Part shown: positions 36,460-43,717 of the stretch, in pieces
Layout of the letters: each line of letters opens with the position of its first letter
Numbering within the stretch: the first letter of the stretch is position 1
DNA from: Firmicutes bacterium CAG:631
GTDB lineage: Bacteria > Bacillota_I > Bacilli_A > RFN20 > CAG-631
Length of the DNA: 51,674 bases
Direction of reading: 5' to 3'
NCBI GenBank assembly: GCA_000433015.1
Contig: HF998023.1
Coordinates: forward strand, 58,474 to 110,147
Program-made: the position numbers and the translations under genes
Notes under the pieces: generated by a model
What the model saw: the letters and a program-made list of their open reading frames with translations, nothing else
Told to the model about the DNA's origin: nothing
The model's database searches: none

Positions 36460-37038
36460 ATGCTATATTTTTCTAAAATCATTCATTACATTGAAAAGGC
36501 AGCAACCTATCCTTTAAAATCTTATATTAGCTATTATCGTAAATGGAATTTAATCAATATTGTTCTCATCATTATTAGTAGTATTGGCATTCTTTCATCC
36601 GTTTTGTTTGGCGCCTTGATGGATTTAATGGCCTTGTTTGGTTTAATTCTTTTCTTTCCATTACTTATTGGTTCAATTCTTACTTTATGTTACACACAAC
36701 TTTGTCTTATAGGCGCTAAAGAGTGTAAAAAGATTATACAACAAATCAATCAAGATATTGTTTTTGTCGATCATATTCAGTTTTTTCATGTAGATAACCA
36801 AAGTTATTTATTGCATATATTAAAAGAATTAATACGAAGTAAAAATCTAGTCCATTATCAACTTTTTAAAAATGTTTTTTTATATAATACAAAATATACA
36901 ATTAATGAAAAAGAATTATGGGTAGATGGAAAGTTAGTTCAATTTGATGTTTATGATGATCAAATTGTACCAAAGCATTGTCCTCATTGTCATCATGTTT
37001 TGTTTTATAATGAAAAAAAATGTCATTATTGTTCGTAA
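36460..37038 (+). CDS. Membrane protein with C-terminal zinc ribbon, function unknown
   Basis: 192 residues. Two adjacent transmembrane helices (about 30-50 and 55-80) are followed by a soluble region and a C-terminal zinc-ribbon-like pattern, CPHCHHVLFYNEKKCHYC. It starts two bases after the DtxR-family stop and ends in a terminator, so it is co-transcribed with the regulator. Whether it takes part in metal homeostasis is unknown; no family was recognised. Confidence 0.65.
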   Translation: MLYFSKIIHYIEKAATYPLKSYISYYRKWNLINIVLIIISSIGILSSVLFGALMDLMALFGLILFFPLLIGSILTLCYTQLCLIGAKECKKIIQQINQDIVFVDHIQFFHVDNQSYLLHILKELIRSKNLVHYQLFKNVFLYNTKYTINEKELWVDGKLVQFDVYDDQIVPKHCPHCHHVLFYNEKKCHYCS

Positions 37039-37050
37039 TGACATTTTTTC
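37014..37050. terminator. Bidirectional terminator
   Basis: AATGTCATTA and TAATGACATT (cores 37021-37028 and 37036-37043), flanked by A and T runs, between convergent genes. It includes the stop codon of the zinc-ribbon gene. Confidence 0.9.
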
Positions 37051-37051
37051 T

Positions 37052-38308
37052 TTAAGTGTTTTCTAAAACGGTATCAATGGTATATCCTACATCTGCTGTT
37101 TTAAAAGAAGAGAAAGTAACAACGGTTTTGTTATTTCCAGAAATATTAGTAAAGATATATTGATCATCTAAAATTTCAATGGTTAAATTTGCAATGGTGT
37201 AGGTTAGCGCTTCTAAAATGTAATAAACGGTAAAATCTCCTTCCACATTGGATTTAATTTTATAGGTGTGGTCATCGATTTTATCAAAGCATGCACGCGA
37301 AATATTAAAACTAGGATGAGGAACATTACCAACATAAGGGCTTTCTGATTTATAATATTGCCCATCAATTTGAATGACGTCTTGAACTAAATTTTCATTT
37401 AAAGCATAGGTTCCAGCAAAAATATTTTCATCTTCATCATTATAGATATCATAAGATACTTTATCTGGATTGCTTCTAAAGATACTATTAGAAACTTCAA
37501 CATTGTCAACATAATTCATTGCCGTAGCAATATAATTATCAGCTTTTAAAGTTGCAATCATCGTTTCAAAAGCTTCATCTTGTACTTCTTCATAAGGTGT
37601 AGCTAAATAATCAATCGTTGTTTCAGCACCCATTTGAGTAAAAGTAGCACTAAATTCATATTCATAGGTTTGAGAAACAGTGATCGGATCTGTAAAAGCA
37701 GATAATTGAATAGAATCATCTTTAAGCGTTAAAGAAAGTTCAACGATTTCTAATCCTGGATTGCCATAAAACAAACTTGAAAGAGCATGATTAACGCGAG
37801 CAATGTTTAATTTTGAAGAAGATAAAAGATAAAGATTTGGGTCATAATCTTCAGGAATGAAATCTTTCTTTGATAAAAAGGAAAATACATTTTCAAAGCC
37901 ATCTTCCCAAGTAAAATACTCATAGGTTACAGGATTGTATACTTTATAATAATTTAATGTATTCGAAATATTCAAACGTGTGGCATAAACATAATTGTCT
38001 ACTCGTCTTCCTAAATAGGTTTCATGTAGGACAACTTCATTTGAAGTTAAATCTTGGTATTGAATAAAAGAGAATTCTTTTTCTTTTGCAGCGGTTTGAA
38101 TTAAATATTGGTGTTCTTCACCATCTATAACTTCTGTGACTTGTACTTGTGCTTTATATCCTTCTTTTAATTCTTCAAATAAATCATCATTTAAAGTATA
38201 AACGGGTGTTGATGCACTAGTGTTAGAATCGTTTTGATTTGTTTTTGCACAAGAAAATAGAAAACAACAAGTGAGTAAAGAAAAAAGAACTGTTTTACTT
38301 TTTTTCAT
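37052..38308 (-). CDS. Predicted surface lipoprotein, function unknown
   Basis: 418 residues. Lipoprotein signal MKKSKTVLFSLLTCCFLFSC, with the lipobox Cys at 20, followed by an Asn/Ser/Thr linker. The rest is a long beta-rich, acidic ectodomain without cysteine motifs or recognisable domains. The composition (many Tyr, Asp, Asn, Thr) resembles the other large lipoprotein at 39856, but the sequences are not clearly homologous. AAGGAGGG precedes the ATG, and it has its own promoter. Confidence 0.75.
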   Translation of the reverse strand: MKKSKTVLFSLLTCCFLFSCAKTNQNDSNTSASTPVYTLNDDLFEELKEGYKAQVQVTEVIDGEEHQYLIQTAAKEKEFSFIQYQDLTSNEVVLHETYLGRRVDNYVYATRLNISNTLNYYKVYNPVTYEYFTWEDGFENVFSFLSKKDFIPEDYDPNLYLLSSSKLNIARVNHALSSLFYGNPGLEIVELSLTLKDDSIQLSAFTDPITVSQTYEYEFSATFTQMGAETTIDYLATPYEEVQDEAFETMIATLKADNYIATAMNYVDNVEVSNSIFRSNPDKVSYDIYNDEDENIFAGTYALNENLVQDVIQIDGQYYKSESPYVGNVPHPSFNISRACFDKIDDHTYKIKSNVEGDFTVYYILEALTYTIANLTIEILDDQYIFTNISGNNKTVVTFSSFKTADVGYTIDTVLENT

Positions 38309-38331
38309 TATAACCCTCCTTAAATATATTC

Positions 38332-38360
38332 AGTATATACAATTTTAATCAATTAGGCAA
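38332..38360 (-). promoter_or_regulatory. Promoter of the lipoprotein gene
   Basis: Minus strand TTGCCT (38355-38360), 17 bp, TATACT (38332-38337), about 24 bp before the start codon. Confidence 0.65.
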
Positions 38361-38415
38361 ATAAAAAGTGAATCGCATCTTTTATGTGGCCGCTTTTATT
38401 TTAATATTAGGACTT

Positions 38416-39024
38416 TTATTTTTCTTTGTCAGGTTGTTGTCCATCATGGGCCTTCCATTGACAATCTAGCCATTGAAAATTTGTAAATTTTGCCTTAAAT
38501 GAAGAATTTTCAGGAGAACAAGCATAAACACCAATTTGTATCGTTTGATTTCCCTCATTTAAGTGACAAATTCGCATTTGTTGATAGTTGTTTCCATCAA
38601 AAGAACATTCAACACAATAATCATCTTCTCTTCGAGAAAAACGATACCAAATTGTTTTTCTTGAAGCGTCGATTTGTGTGGTTGCCCAATCTGAATATCC
38701 ATGATTGGTTACGACACTTCCTAGATGTTGAAAACTCTCATTTTCATATTCGACAGAAGCCTTTATCCAGTTTTGACTATCTAAATAAAGTACGATGCCA
38801 CATTGATCAAATCGATGATGACTATCAGCAAATTGAGTTTGAACACAAAAACTAAAGTATTTTTCATCGGTTTTGATATAAAAAATAGGGGCATTATCAT
38901 TTTGAAAGTGATAATAAGTTCTTTGCCATAAATCAGTATGGGGTTCAGTTACAATTTCTAACTCTTGATTGGTAAGATGAAATTGATGGGGTTTTCTAAT
39001 CCATAAAAATTTTGATAAATCCAT
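38416..39024 (-). CDS. DUF1349 domain protein (concanavalin-like fold)
   Basis: 202 residues matching DUF1349: FLWIRKPHQFHLTNQELEI at the start, DLWQRTYYHFQNDNAP, then FDQCGIVLYLDSQNWIKASV, DWATTQIDASRKTIWYRFSR and IGVYACSPENSSFKAKFTNF (blocks given separately). The fold is a jelly-roll that may bind carbohydrate; no catalytic activity is established. No signal peptide. It is third in a run with the TIGR04076-like and monooxygenase genes (17-bp gap). Confidence 0.8.
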   Translation of the reverse strand: MDLSKFLWIRKPHQFHLTNQELEIVTEPHTDLWQRTYYHFQNDNAPIFYIKTDEKYFSFCVQTQFADSHHRFDQCGIVLYLDSQNWIKASVEYENESFQHLGSVVTNHGYSDWATTQIDASRKTIWYRFSRREDDYCVECSFDGNNYQQMRICHLNEGNQTIQIGVYACSPENSSFKAKFTNFQWLDCQWKAHDGQQPDKEK

Positions 39025-39041
39025 AAGTAACTTTTCTCTAT

Positions 39042-39359
39042 TTAATCTAATCTTTCAATTTTAATAATAACTGGACGAAGACCATCGTTACAAGAAACAA
39101 TGGCCACGCCTGGATGTTTATTGGTATCAATCCAATCATCAAAATACCAACCATTACTTCCATTTGCTAAAGCAAAGACATATTGATAAATTGCTTTCCA
39201 TGCTTCATCACAAAAACCATTAGGTTTAGCATAATCGGCATAAAATACTTGCCCTTCTTTCATTAAAGGACAAGTTGGTAAATTTTTTATTCCATATTCT
39301 TTTGCTAAATCTTCTTGTAAAGTTGTTTTTAAAATGGTAATTTTACATTTTTTCATCAT
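39042..39359 (-). CDS. TIGR04076 family protein
   Basis: 105 residues. KCKITILKTTLQEDLAKEYG, CPLMKEGQVFYADYAKPNGF, CDEAWKAIYQYVFALANG and CNDGLRPVIIKIERLD are the conserved blocks of this small anaerobe-associated family of unknown function, with conserved cysteines. The start is ATG 39359 (GGAGAAAT upstream, inside the preceding gene); the longer frame to 39419 is not needed. It overlaps the preceding monooxygenase-like gene by 17 bp in another frame, so translation is coupled. Confidence 0.8.
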   Translation of the reverse strand: MMKKCKITILKTTLQEDLAKEYGIKNLPTCPLMKEGQVFYADYAKPNGFCDEAWKAIYQYVFALANGSNGWYFDDWIDTNKHPGVAIVSCNDGLRPVIIKIERLD

Positions 39360-39699
39360 GCTGTATTTCTCCTTTTTGAATATATTTTTCGTCTTGACTA
39401 GAATCGGTCGAATCGTCAATAAAACGTTGAACCTTCATTGTTAAATTATATTTATTTCTTAAAGCAGCAATTTTTGTCATCATTTTAGAGTGATGATGAA
39501 AATCTAAAGCTGCTTGATCTTTCCAACAATCAATTAAAAGAATTGTTTCAGGGTCTTCTATGGAATAAAAATATTGATATTGTAAATTGCCCTCTTCATT
39601 CCTAATTGCTTGGACTAAACCAGAATCCACCATTTCTTTTGCAAATTTTTTAGCATCTTGGTTTTTACCCGTGTAGTAGATATGAATGGTTATCGCCAT
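39343..39699 (-). CDS. Antibiotic-biosynthesis-monooxygenase (ABM) domain protein
   Basis: 118 residues with the ferredoxin-like ABM/YgiN pattern: ITIHIYYTGKNQDAKKFAKE, IRNEEGNLQYQYFYSIEDPE, TILLIDCWKDQAALDFHHHS. Family members are cofactor-free mono-oxygenases or quinol-handling proteins; here the role is unknown. A hydrophilic tail (DDSTDSSQDEKY) follows the domain. AGGAG lies nine bases before the ATG. First gene of a three-gene run reaching to 38416. Confidence 0.82.
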   Translation of the reverse strand: MAITIHIYYTGKNQDAKKFAKEMVDSGLVQAIRNEEGNLQYQYFYSIEDPETILLIDCWKDQAALDFHHHSKMMTKIAALRNKYNLTMKVQRFIDDSTDSSQDEKYIQKGEIQHDEKM

Positions 39700-39796
39700 G
39701 TTTATGCTCCTTTCTTTTTCTTTCTTTTATTTTATCATGAAAAGAGGTTTAATTTATTGAAAGTTTTTTCTATTTATACTGGTTTGGTACTTTTAG

Positions 39797-39822
39797 TTGA
39801 CAAAGTGCGGGGGGGGTATAAT
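39797..39822 (+). promoter_or_regulatory. Putative phase-variable promoter: consensus hexamers with a poly-G spacer
   Basis: TTGACA (39797-39802) and TATAAT (39817-39822) are both perfect consensus, but separated by only 14 bp. Eight of these 14 spacer bases are an uninterrupted G tract (39809-39816), very unusual in this AT-rich sequence. Slippage that adds three G would restore the optimal 17-bp spacing. It directs the lipoprotein gene at 39856. Confidence 0.75.
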
Positions 39823-39855
39823 TTTACTAGAAAAAAAGAGAGGGGAATCATTAAA

Positions 39856-41613
39856 ATGAAAAAAAGTGCATTATTATTCTCTATGCTTTTATTTTTAGGA
39901 ATAACGGGTTGCACAAATAATAGCACAACTTCGAATGCTAGTTCATCATCATTCTCTTCAACAACTTCTTCACAAGAAAATCAGAAAAGATACACGATTA
40001 CTTTTGAAAATTGTGATTTTGAAGACCTTGTTGTTGTAGAAGAAACAAGTTTTGCTAAACCAAATGATCCTATTGCTGAAGAGGGATATTTATTTGATGG
40101 ATGGTATTTAGATGCGCAATTTATTCAAGAAGCGACTTTTCCATTAATCATTCAATCGAATGTAGTTTTGTATGCTAAATTTAGCGAAATCAAAGAATAC
40201 TTTTTAGAAGCAAGAGAAAAAACGTTATCTAATGGATATACCTATACGGATCATTTGAATGTAACAACCAGTATTTTAGGCATTGCAGGACCACAGGCCT
40301 TAAGAGAAGGAACAATTTCTAAAAGAAATGATGGAGATTTGACCTATAAGGCACATTACCTTAGTAGTGGTTTACTTCTTGTTGATGGTGAAGAATATAT
40401 TTTAGAAAGATTAGGAAATAAAGAAACCATTCGTTTAAATGAAGATGGTCATTTGACAAAATATGAAGTGGAACGTCTTGAAGATGTAAAAGATGGTTCT
40501 GTTTATGCAAAAGCGATTTTTGAATATGCAAGTGAAGATATTGAAAAAGTAATTGATAGTGGAAATGGGTTATATGAAATTAAAACCACAGCCAATACCA
40601 GTAGCGTGATTTCCTCTACACTTTCAATATTAGGTTCTAGTTTTGTTCAAGGTTTGATTAGTGTTTTACCTGAAGTGGGCAATACTTTTACAATGTTTGT
40701 GACTTTTGATGATGGATATATTGATACCTATACTTATGAATTTGAAATTGAAGTAGCTTCAACCATTCTTAATTTTGCTTACTCTTTAGATTTTAATCAA
40801 TATAATGAAACATCTGCTCTTGTGCCACCAACTTTTGATAATGTTTTATTGGATCAAAATGAAATCAACCAAGAAATAAATGAAACCATAAAGACCATCT
40901 ATACCAACTATAAAGATTTAAATCCATCCAGTTATTCTTACGAATTAGATGTTGTTTTAGAAAATGAAGATCAAACGTTTGACACAAATGTTAAGGGAAA
41001 AACGATTCGAACAAATCAAAACGAAACCATTTATTTTAATAATAAAATTTCTTTAAATACCAATTTTGATGAATATTATGAAGATGTTGAAAATTATGAA
41101 ATTTATCGAGCAAATTTATTAAATGGTGAAGTTTATAATGCAATTGATCGAACATGGCCGTTATCAAATGAATATCATTTATCTACATCTCGTAATGAAA
41201 TTGATGCCTATTATTTATTTTTAGATGTTGATTTTTATACGATTTCAAATATTAATGCCTTAGAAAAAGAAACAAATCAATATCATTTTGTATTGAATCA
41301 AAATGGAGTCGTAGAATTATTGAATCTTTTTGAAGCACATACCTATATTTTAAAAGAAGATGCAAGCAAATATTCACCATTTGGAAATTATGATTCAAAT
41401 CAACTAATTTTAGAGGAAGCGTTTTTGATTATTTCCTTTGATGAGCAACAACAATTAGAAGAGATTACGTTAGAAGTTTCAGGTGATATCGATTCTCAAT
41501 TTGTAAATTTTGAATCATCTACTTATGATTTCACATTAATGTATAATTTAAAGGTTGAATCCATTTCTACTTATGAAATTCCAGAAACAACCGACGATAT
41601 TGAACTATCATAA
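39856..41613 (+). CDS. Surface lipoprotein with an InlB-type (Listeria-Bacteroides) repeat
   Basis: 585 residues. Lipoprotein signal MKKSALLFSMLLFLGITGC (Cys19), a Ser/Thr-rich linker (about 20-45), one InlB B-type/Flg_new repeat (RYTITFENCDFEDLVVVEE, then GYLFDGWYLDAQF; about 46-105), and a long acidic beta-rich region of unknown function. InlB-type repeats occur in adhesins and other surface proteins. ATG 39856 is preferred (AGAGGGGAATC upstream); the frame upstream of it contains the promoter. The promoter carries a G8 tract, so on/off switching is likely. Confidence 0.8.
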   Translation: MKKSALLFSMLLFLGITGCTNNSTTSNASSSSFSSTTSSQENQKRYTITFENCDFEDLVVVEETSFAKPNDPIAEEGYLFDGWYLDAQFIQEATFPLIIQSNVVLYAKFSEIKEYFLEAREKTLSNGYTYTDHLNVTTSILGIAGPQALREGTISKRNDGDLTYKAHYLSSGLLLVDGEEYILERLGNKETIRLNEDGHLTKYEVERLEDVKDGSVYAKAIFEYASEDIEKVIDSGNGLYEIKTTANTSSVISSTLSILGSSFVQGLISVLPEVGNTFTMFVTFDDGYIDTYTYEFEIEVASTILNFAYSLDFNQYNETSALVPPTFDNVLLDQNEINQEINETIKTIYTNYKDLNPSSYSYELDVVLENEDQTFDTNVKGKTIRTNQNETIYFNNKISLNTNFDEYYEDVENYEIYRANLLNGEVYNAIDRTWPLSNEYHLSTSRNEIDAYYLFLDVDFYTISNINALEKETNQYHFVLNQNGVVELLNLFEAHTYILKEDASKYSPFGNYDSNQLILEEAFLIISFDEQQQLEEITLEVSGDIDSQFVNFESSTYDFTLMYNLKVESISTYEIPETTDDIELS

Positions 41614-41628
41614 AGGAGGAAAAGAAAA

Positions 41629-42165
41629 ATGATTTATTGTAGTCAATGTGGAAAAGAAAATGCAGATCAGGCAAAGTTTTGTAGCAGTTGTGGTGCAACA
41701 TTAAATGGAAATGTTTCTTTTCAAAGTCGACCTCAAGTTCAACCAAAAGCAAAAACGATGCCATTTAAAGAAATGACGGCAAAAAGGTCCCTTGTTGGAC
41801 ATTATGGCTTTGGGTGGATTCTATTATGTATTCTATTTTGTTGGTTAGTTTTTCCACTCATTATTTTAATTTGTTGGATTGTTAAAAATGCTAGTTTCAA
41901 ATATATTATTTCAACGGAAAAGATTGAATCTAGAAGTGGAATTTTTAATACAAAATCTCAAAAACAAATCATTACAAAAGTTTTATCTGTGAGTGAAACA
42001 CAAAGTTTAGGTGGAAAAATTTTTAATTATGGTACGGTTTGCATCAATTTAGTAGGAAAGAATGATTTTTATATTAAAGATTGTAAAAATCATAAAAAAG
42101 TTGTAGAATTTTTCGAACAAATGATTGCAAATGCACATGAATTAAATCAAATTGTCATGGAATAA
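41629..42165 (+). CDS. Zinc-ribbon membrane protein with a bacterial PH (DUF304-like) domain
   Basis: 178 residues. N-terminal zinc ribbon (CSQCGKENADQAKFCSSCGA), a flexible Gln/Pro/Lys linker, two hydrophobic helices (about 65-90) and a PH-like domain containing STEKIESRSGIFNTKS and ITKVLSVSETQSLGGKIFN, which follows the YdbT/DUF304 pattern. The role is unknown. It lies 15 bp after the lipoprotein stop with AAAGGAGGA, so it is probably read from the same switchable promoter. A terminator follows at 42192. Confidence 0.8.
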   Translation: MIYCSQCGKENADQAKFCSSCGATLNGNVSFQSRPQVQPKAKTMPFKEMTAKRSLVGHYGFGWILLCILFCWLVFPLIILICWIVKNASFKYIISTEKIESRSGIFNTKSQKQIITKVLSVSETQSLGGKIFNYGTVCINLVGKNDFYIKDCKNHKKVVEFFEQMIANAHELNQIVME

Positions 42166-42191
42166 AAATAATCATTTCAGTTGTTTTTTTA

Positions 42192-42218
42192 GAGGGTTAA
42201 CTTTTAATCCTCTTTTTT
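42192..42218 (+). terminator. Intrinsic terminator after the lipoprotein/zinc-ribbon operon
   Basis: GAGGGTTAA (42192-42200) pairs with TTAATCCTC (42204-42212), followed by six T. Confidence 0.88.
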
Positions 42219-42277
42219 GTTTTCTTAAAAGTTTTATATTCCCTTTTGACTATTATAAAAAAGAAGGTGATAGTTAG

Positions 42278-42625
42278 ATGGGAAGAAAAAAACGATATTT
42301 AGAAAGTCGGATTTTTATAACTAATGATCGTTTATTTTCTAATGATGGTTTTAACAAAGGGAATCGTCGAGTTGTTGTTTTAAATAATGATAAAAGTGAA
42401 GCAGTAATTTGTAAAATTAAAAGTTTAAAAGATAAAGAAGGAAATTTAAGACAAAAATTAATTTCAATTGAACGATATCCTTGTTTAACTAAACCAAGTG
42501 GTGTGGATCCAAATTTATGAAAAAGAATGAATAAAGGGGAAATTAATTTACAAAAAATGCAACCTACAGCCATTCGATTAAATAAATGGGATATGAAGAA
42601 GGTAAAAGAAAAAATCAAAAAATAA
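42278..42625 (+). pseudogene. Small basic protein of unknown family interrupted by an in-frame UGA
   Basis: The frame opens with AAGAAGGTG, ten bases and ATG 42278, and codes 80 residues ending SGVDPNL. A UGA (42518-42520) follows, but the same frame continues for 34 codons (KRMNKGEINLQKMQPTAIRL, then NKWDMKKVKEKIKK) to TAA 42623-42625. The continuation has the same basic, well-formed composition and ends in a typical helix. A Trp codon changed to UGA is the simplest reading; UGA is a stop elsewhere here. The core (RRVVVLNNDKSEAVICKIKS) has a beta-strand pattern vaguely like MazF/PemK-fold toxins, which is only a guess. It may be a pseudogene or a shortened gene. Confidence 0.6.
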
Positions 42626-42685
42626 AAAAATGCCCTATAACCTTCTATAGGGCTGGGTAGATAAAATTTAATATCTACTAGAACC
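42624..42685 (-). ncRNA. Small RNA A1 (family A)
   Basis: Promoter on the minus strand: TTGAAT (42715-42720), 17 bp, TATACT (42692-42697). The predicted RNA of about 62 nt has a first hairpin GTAGATA/TATCTAC (42657-42663 with 42672-42678) and a terminator hairpin GCCCTATA/TATAGGGC (42632-42639 with 42646-42653), followed by seven U. The terminator loop exposes GAAGG. It ends exactly at the stop of the interrupted gene on the other strand. Found by reading; no known RNA family is recognised. Confidence 0.72.
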
Positions 42686-42797
42686 ATTTATAGTATATGC
42701 CCTTTCATTTAAAAATTCAACTAGAAGAGGTGGGTATAAACGCTCCAATAACTCAATTTTAGACTAGAAAAAGGCCAAAGAATCAAAGCTAAATAAT

Positions 42798-42848
42798 AAA
42801 AAAGGATAGGCACTAGGCGGTAGTCATTAGCTATCACGGGCTCTATCC
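42798..42848 (-). ncRNA. Small RNA B1 (family B)
   Basis: Promoter: TTGACA (42878-42883), 17 bp, TAAGAT (42855-42860). The predicted RNA of about 50 nt is closed by the stem GGATAG/CTATCC (42804-42809 with 42843-42848) and ends in six U. The inner arm pair has one A-C mismatch that is paired in B2. The single-stranded part CTAATGA is conserved between the copies. Confidence 0.7.
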
Positions 42849-42933
42849 GCTATTATCTTATATTAAAAGTAATAGTTTGTCAACAATAGAACAAATAAGA
42901 AGTTTATTTTATATTAGAAAAAATTACGAAAAT

Positions 42934-42994
42934 AAAAAATGCCCTGGCATCCAATATCCAGGGCTCGGTAGATAAATTGATATCTACGAAAACC
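42934..42994 (-). ncRNA. Small RNA A2 (family A)
   Basis: Promoter: TTGACT (43024-43029), 17 bp, TATACT (43001-43006). First hairpin GTAGATA/TATCTAC (42968-42974 with 42981-42987) is identical to A1 and A3 in the stem. The terminator stem is GCCCTGG/CCAGGGC (42941-42947 with 42958-42964), where A1 and A3 have GCCCTATA/TATAGGGC: both arms have changed and pairing is kept. Confidence 0.75.
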
Positions 42995-43110
42995 GTTTAT
43001 AGTATATGTTTTTTCATTTGAAAAGTCAACTAAAAGAGTTAACAATAAAATGGGATTTTAATTCGGATTTTAGGCTAGAAAAAGGCTAAAAAATTAAAGT
43101 TAAAAATAAT

Positions 43111-43159
43111 AAAAAAGATAGGCACTAGGCGGTAGTCATTAGCTACCACGGCTCTATCC
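43111..43159 (-). ncRNA. Small RNA B2 (family B)
   Basis: Promoter: TTGACA (43089-43094 plus 100, that is 43189-43194), 17 bp, TAAAAT (43166-43171). The predicted RNA of about 49 nt has outer stem GATAG/CTATC (43117-43121 with 43154-43158), an inner hairpin GTGGTAG/CTACCGC that is fully paired with one G-U, loop CTAATGA, and a terminal run of six U. Confidence 0.72.
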
Positions 43160-43250
43160 GTCATTATTTTATTTAAAAAGCAATAGTTTGTCAATAAGAG
43201 TATTTAAATCTAATGAAAAGTTTGTTTTACATTAAAAAAAATATGAAAAT

Positions 43251-43311
43251 AAAAAAGTGCCCTATAACCTTCTATAGGGCTGTGTAGATAAATGAATATC
43301 TACCAATCTCA
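43251..43311 (-). ncRNA. Small RNA A3 (family A)
   Basis: Promoter: TTGATT (43341-43346), 17 bp, TATACT (43318-43323). First hairpin GTAGATA/TATCTAC (43284-43290 with 43297-43303) and terminator hairpin GCCCTATA/TATAGGGC (43259-43266 with 43273-43280), then six U. The terminator hairpin is identical to A1, including the GAAGG loop. Confidence 0.72.
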
Positions 43312-43443
43312 TTTTATAGTATATGTCTTTTTATTTAAAAAATCAATGTGAAGTAATGGATTATAAAGATTGGTTTGTATTTTTTACTCTAGAAACAAAA
43401 AACAAAGATATATAATTTTTTTTAAAGCACGAACAAAAATGCT

Positions 43444-43630
43444 TAAATTATTGCAAATCAAAGCAATAAAAAAGAAGGAATTCGCGATAAAATCGTTTTT
43501 AAAAGTCCTTCTATATATATATTATACAATAAATATCTAGAAATAGTCAACAGAAGTATGGTATATCATATGTTTTGAAATAAAAAATCCCTAATATTTA
43601 AGGATTTTTAGTAATTTGGTGCCGTTAGTC
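43444..43630. repeat. Direct repeat copy 1: small RNA C1 plus a tRNA-Leu 3'-end fragment
   Basis: 187 bp that match 44151-44374, except for a 37-bp insertion in the other copy and scattered changes in the RNA body. The right end (about 43605-43630) is an exact copy of the 3' terminal part of tRNA-Leu and its flank, including TGGTGCCGTTAGTC (43617-43630). It therefore looks like an attachment-site remnant or the edge of a duplication anchored on the tRNA. Confidence 0.88.
43468..43514 (-). ncRNA. Small RNA C1 (family C)
   Basis: Promoter: TTGACT (43545-43550), 18 bp, TATAAT (43521-43526). The predicted RNA of about 47 nt forms one long hairpin, closed by GAAGGA/TCCTTC (43474-43479 with 43506-43511) with an inner CGAT/ATCG, and ends in six U. 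The 3' part CCTTCTTTTTT could pair with the Shine-Dalgarno region of the interrupted gene at 42278. Confidence 0.72.
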
Positions 43631-43717
43631 AAGAAGAAGGAAATTGAAAAAGCATTGCAAGTGGTTCAACAGGAAAGTAAAAATCCGTTAACAAACCAGA
43701 ATAGAAAGGAAATGAAA

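Larger units (their letters stand above)
42632..43340. repeat. Tandem array of about 313-bp units, each with two small RNA genes (A-B-A-B-A)
   Basis: Corresponding points recur with a period of 309-318 bp: A terminators begin at 42632, 42941 and 43259; B stems begin at 42804 and 43117. The similarity also covers non-RNA parts, for example CTAGAAAAAGG at about 42765 and 43075, and ATAGTTTGTCAA promoter segments. This gives two complete units and one partial unit. No protein-coding frame of credible length is found on either strand within the array. Confidence 0.85.

Noticed and set aside
39809..39816. G8 tract as a pure sequencing artefact
   Set aside because: It cannot be excluded for the exact length, but its position between two perfect promoter hexamers makes a real tract more likely; kept as a finding with a read-level check.
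42278..42625. UGA read as tryptophan (Mycoplasma-type code)
   Set aside because: Many intact genes in the window end in UGA, several in ATGA overlaps with a downstream start (SGNH hydrolase, queA, feoA, feoB), and tryptophan is encoded by UGG in conserved enzymes.
42274..42687. Minus-strand open frame of 137 codons
   Set aside because: It is the complement of the interrupted plus-strand gene and runs through the A1 terminator; no ribosome site.
42632..43340. Repeats that at first look like a CRISPR array
   Set aside because: The period is about 313 bp, not 60-75; the repeats contain promoters and terminators, and no cas genes are present.
43616..43717. Upstream extension of the 43718 gene to a TTG inside the duplicated tRNA end
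   Set aside because: The extension has no ribosome site and begins in the tRNA-derived repeat, whereas AAAGGA stands seven bases before ATG 43718.
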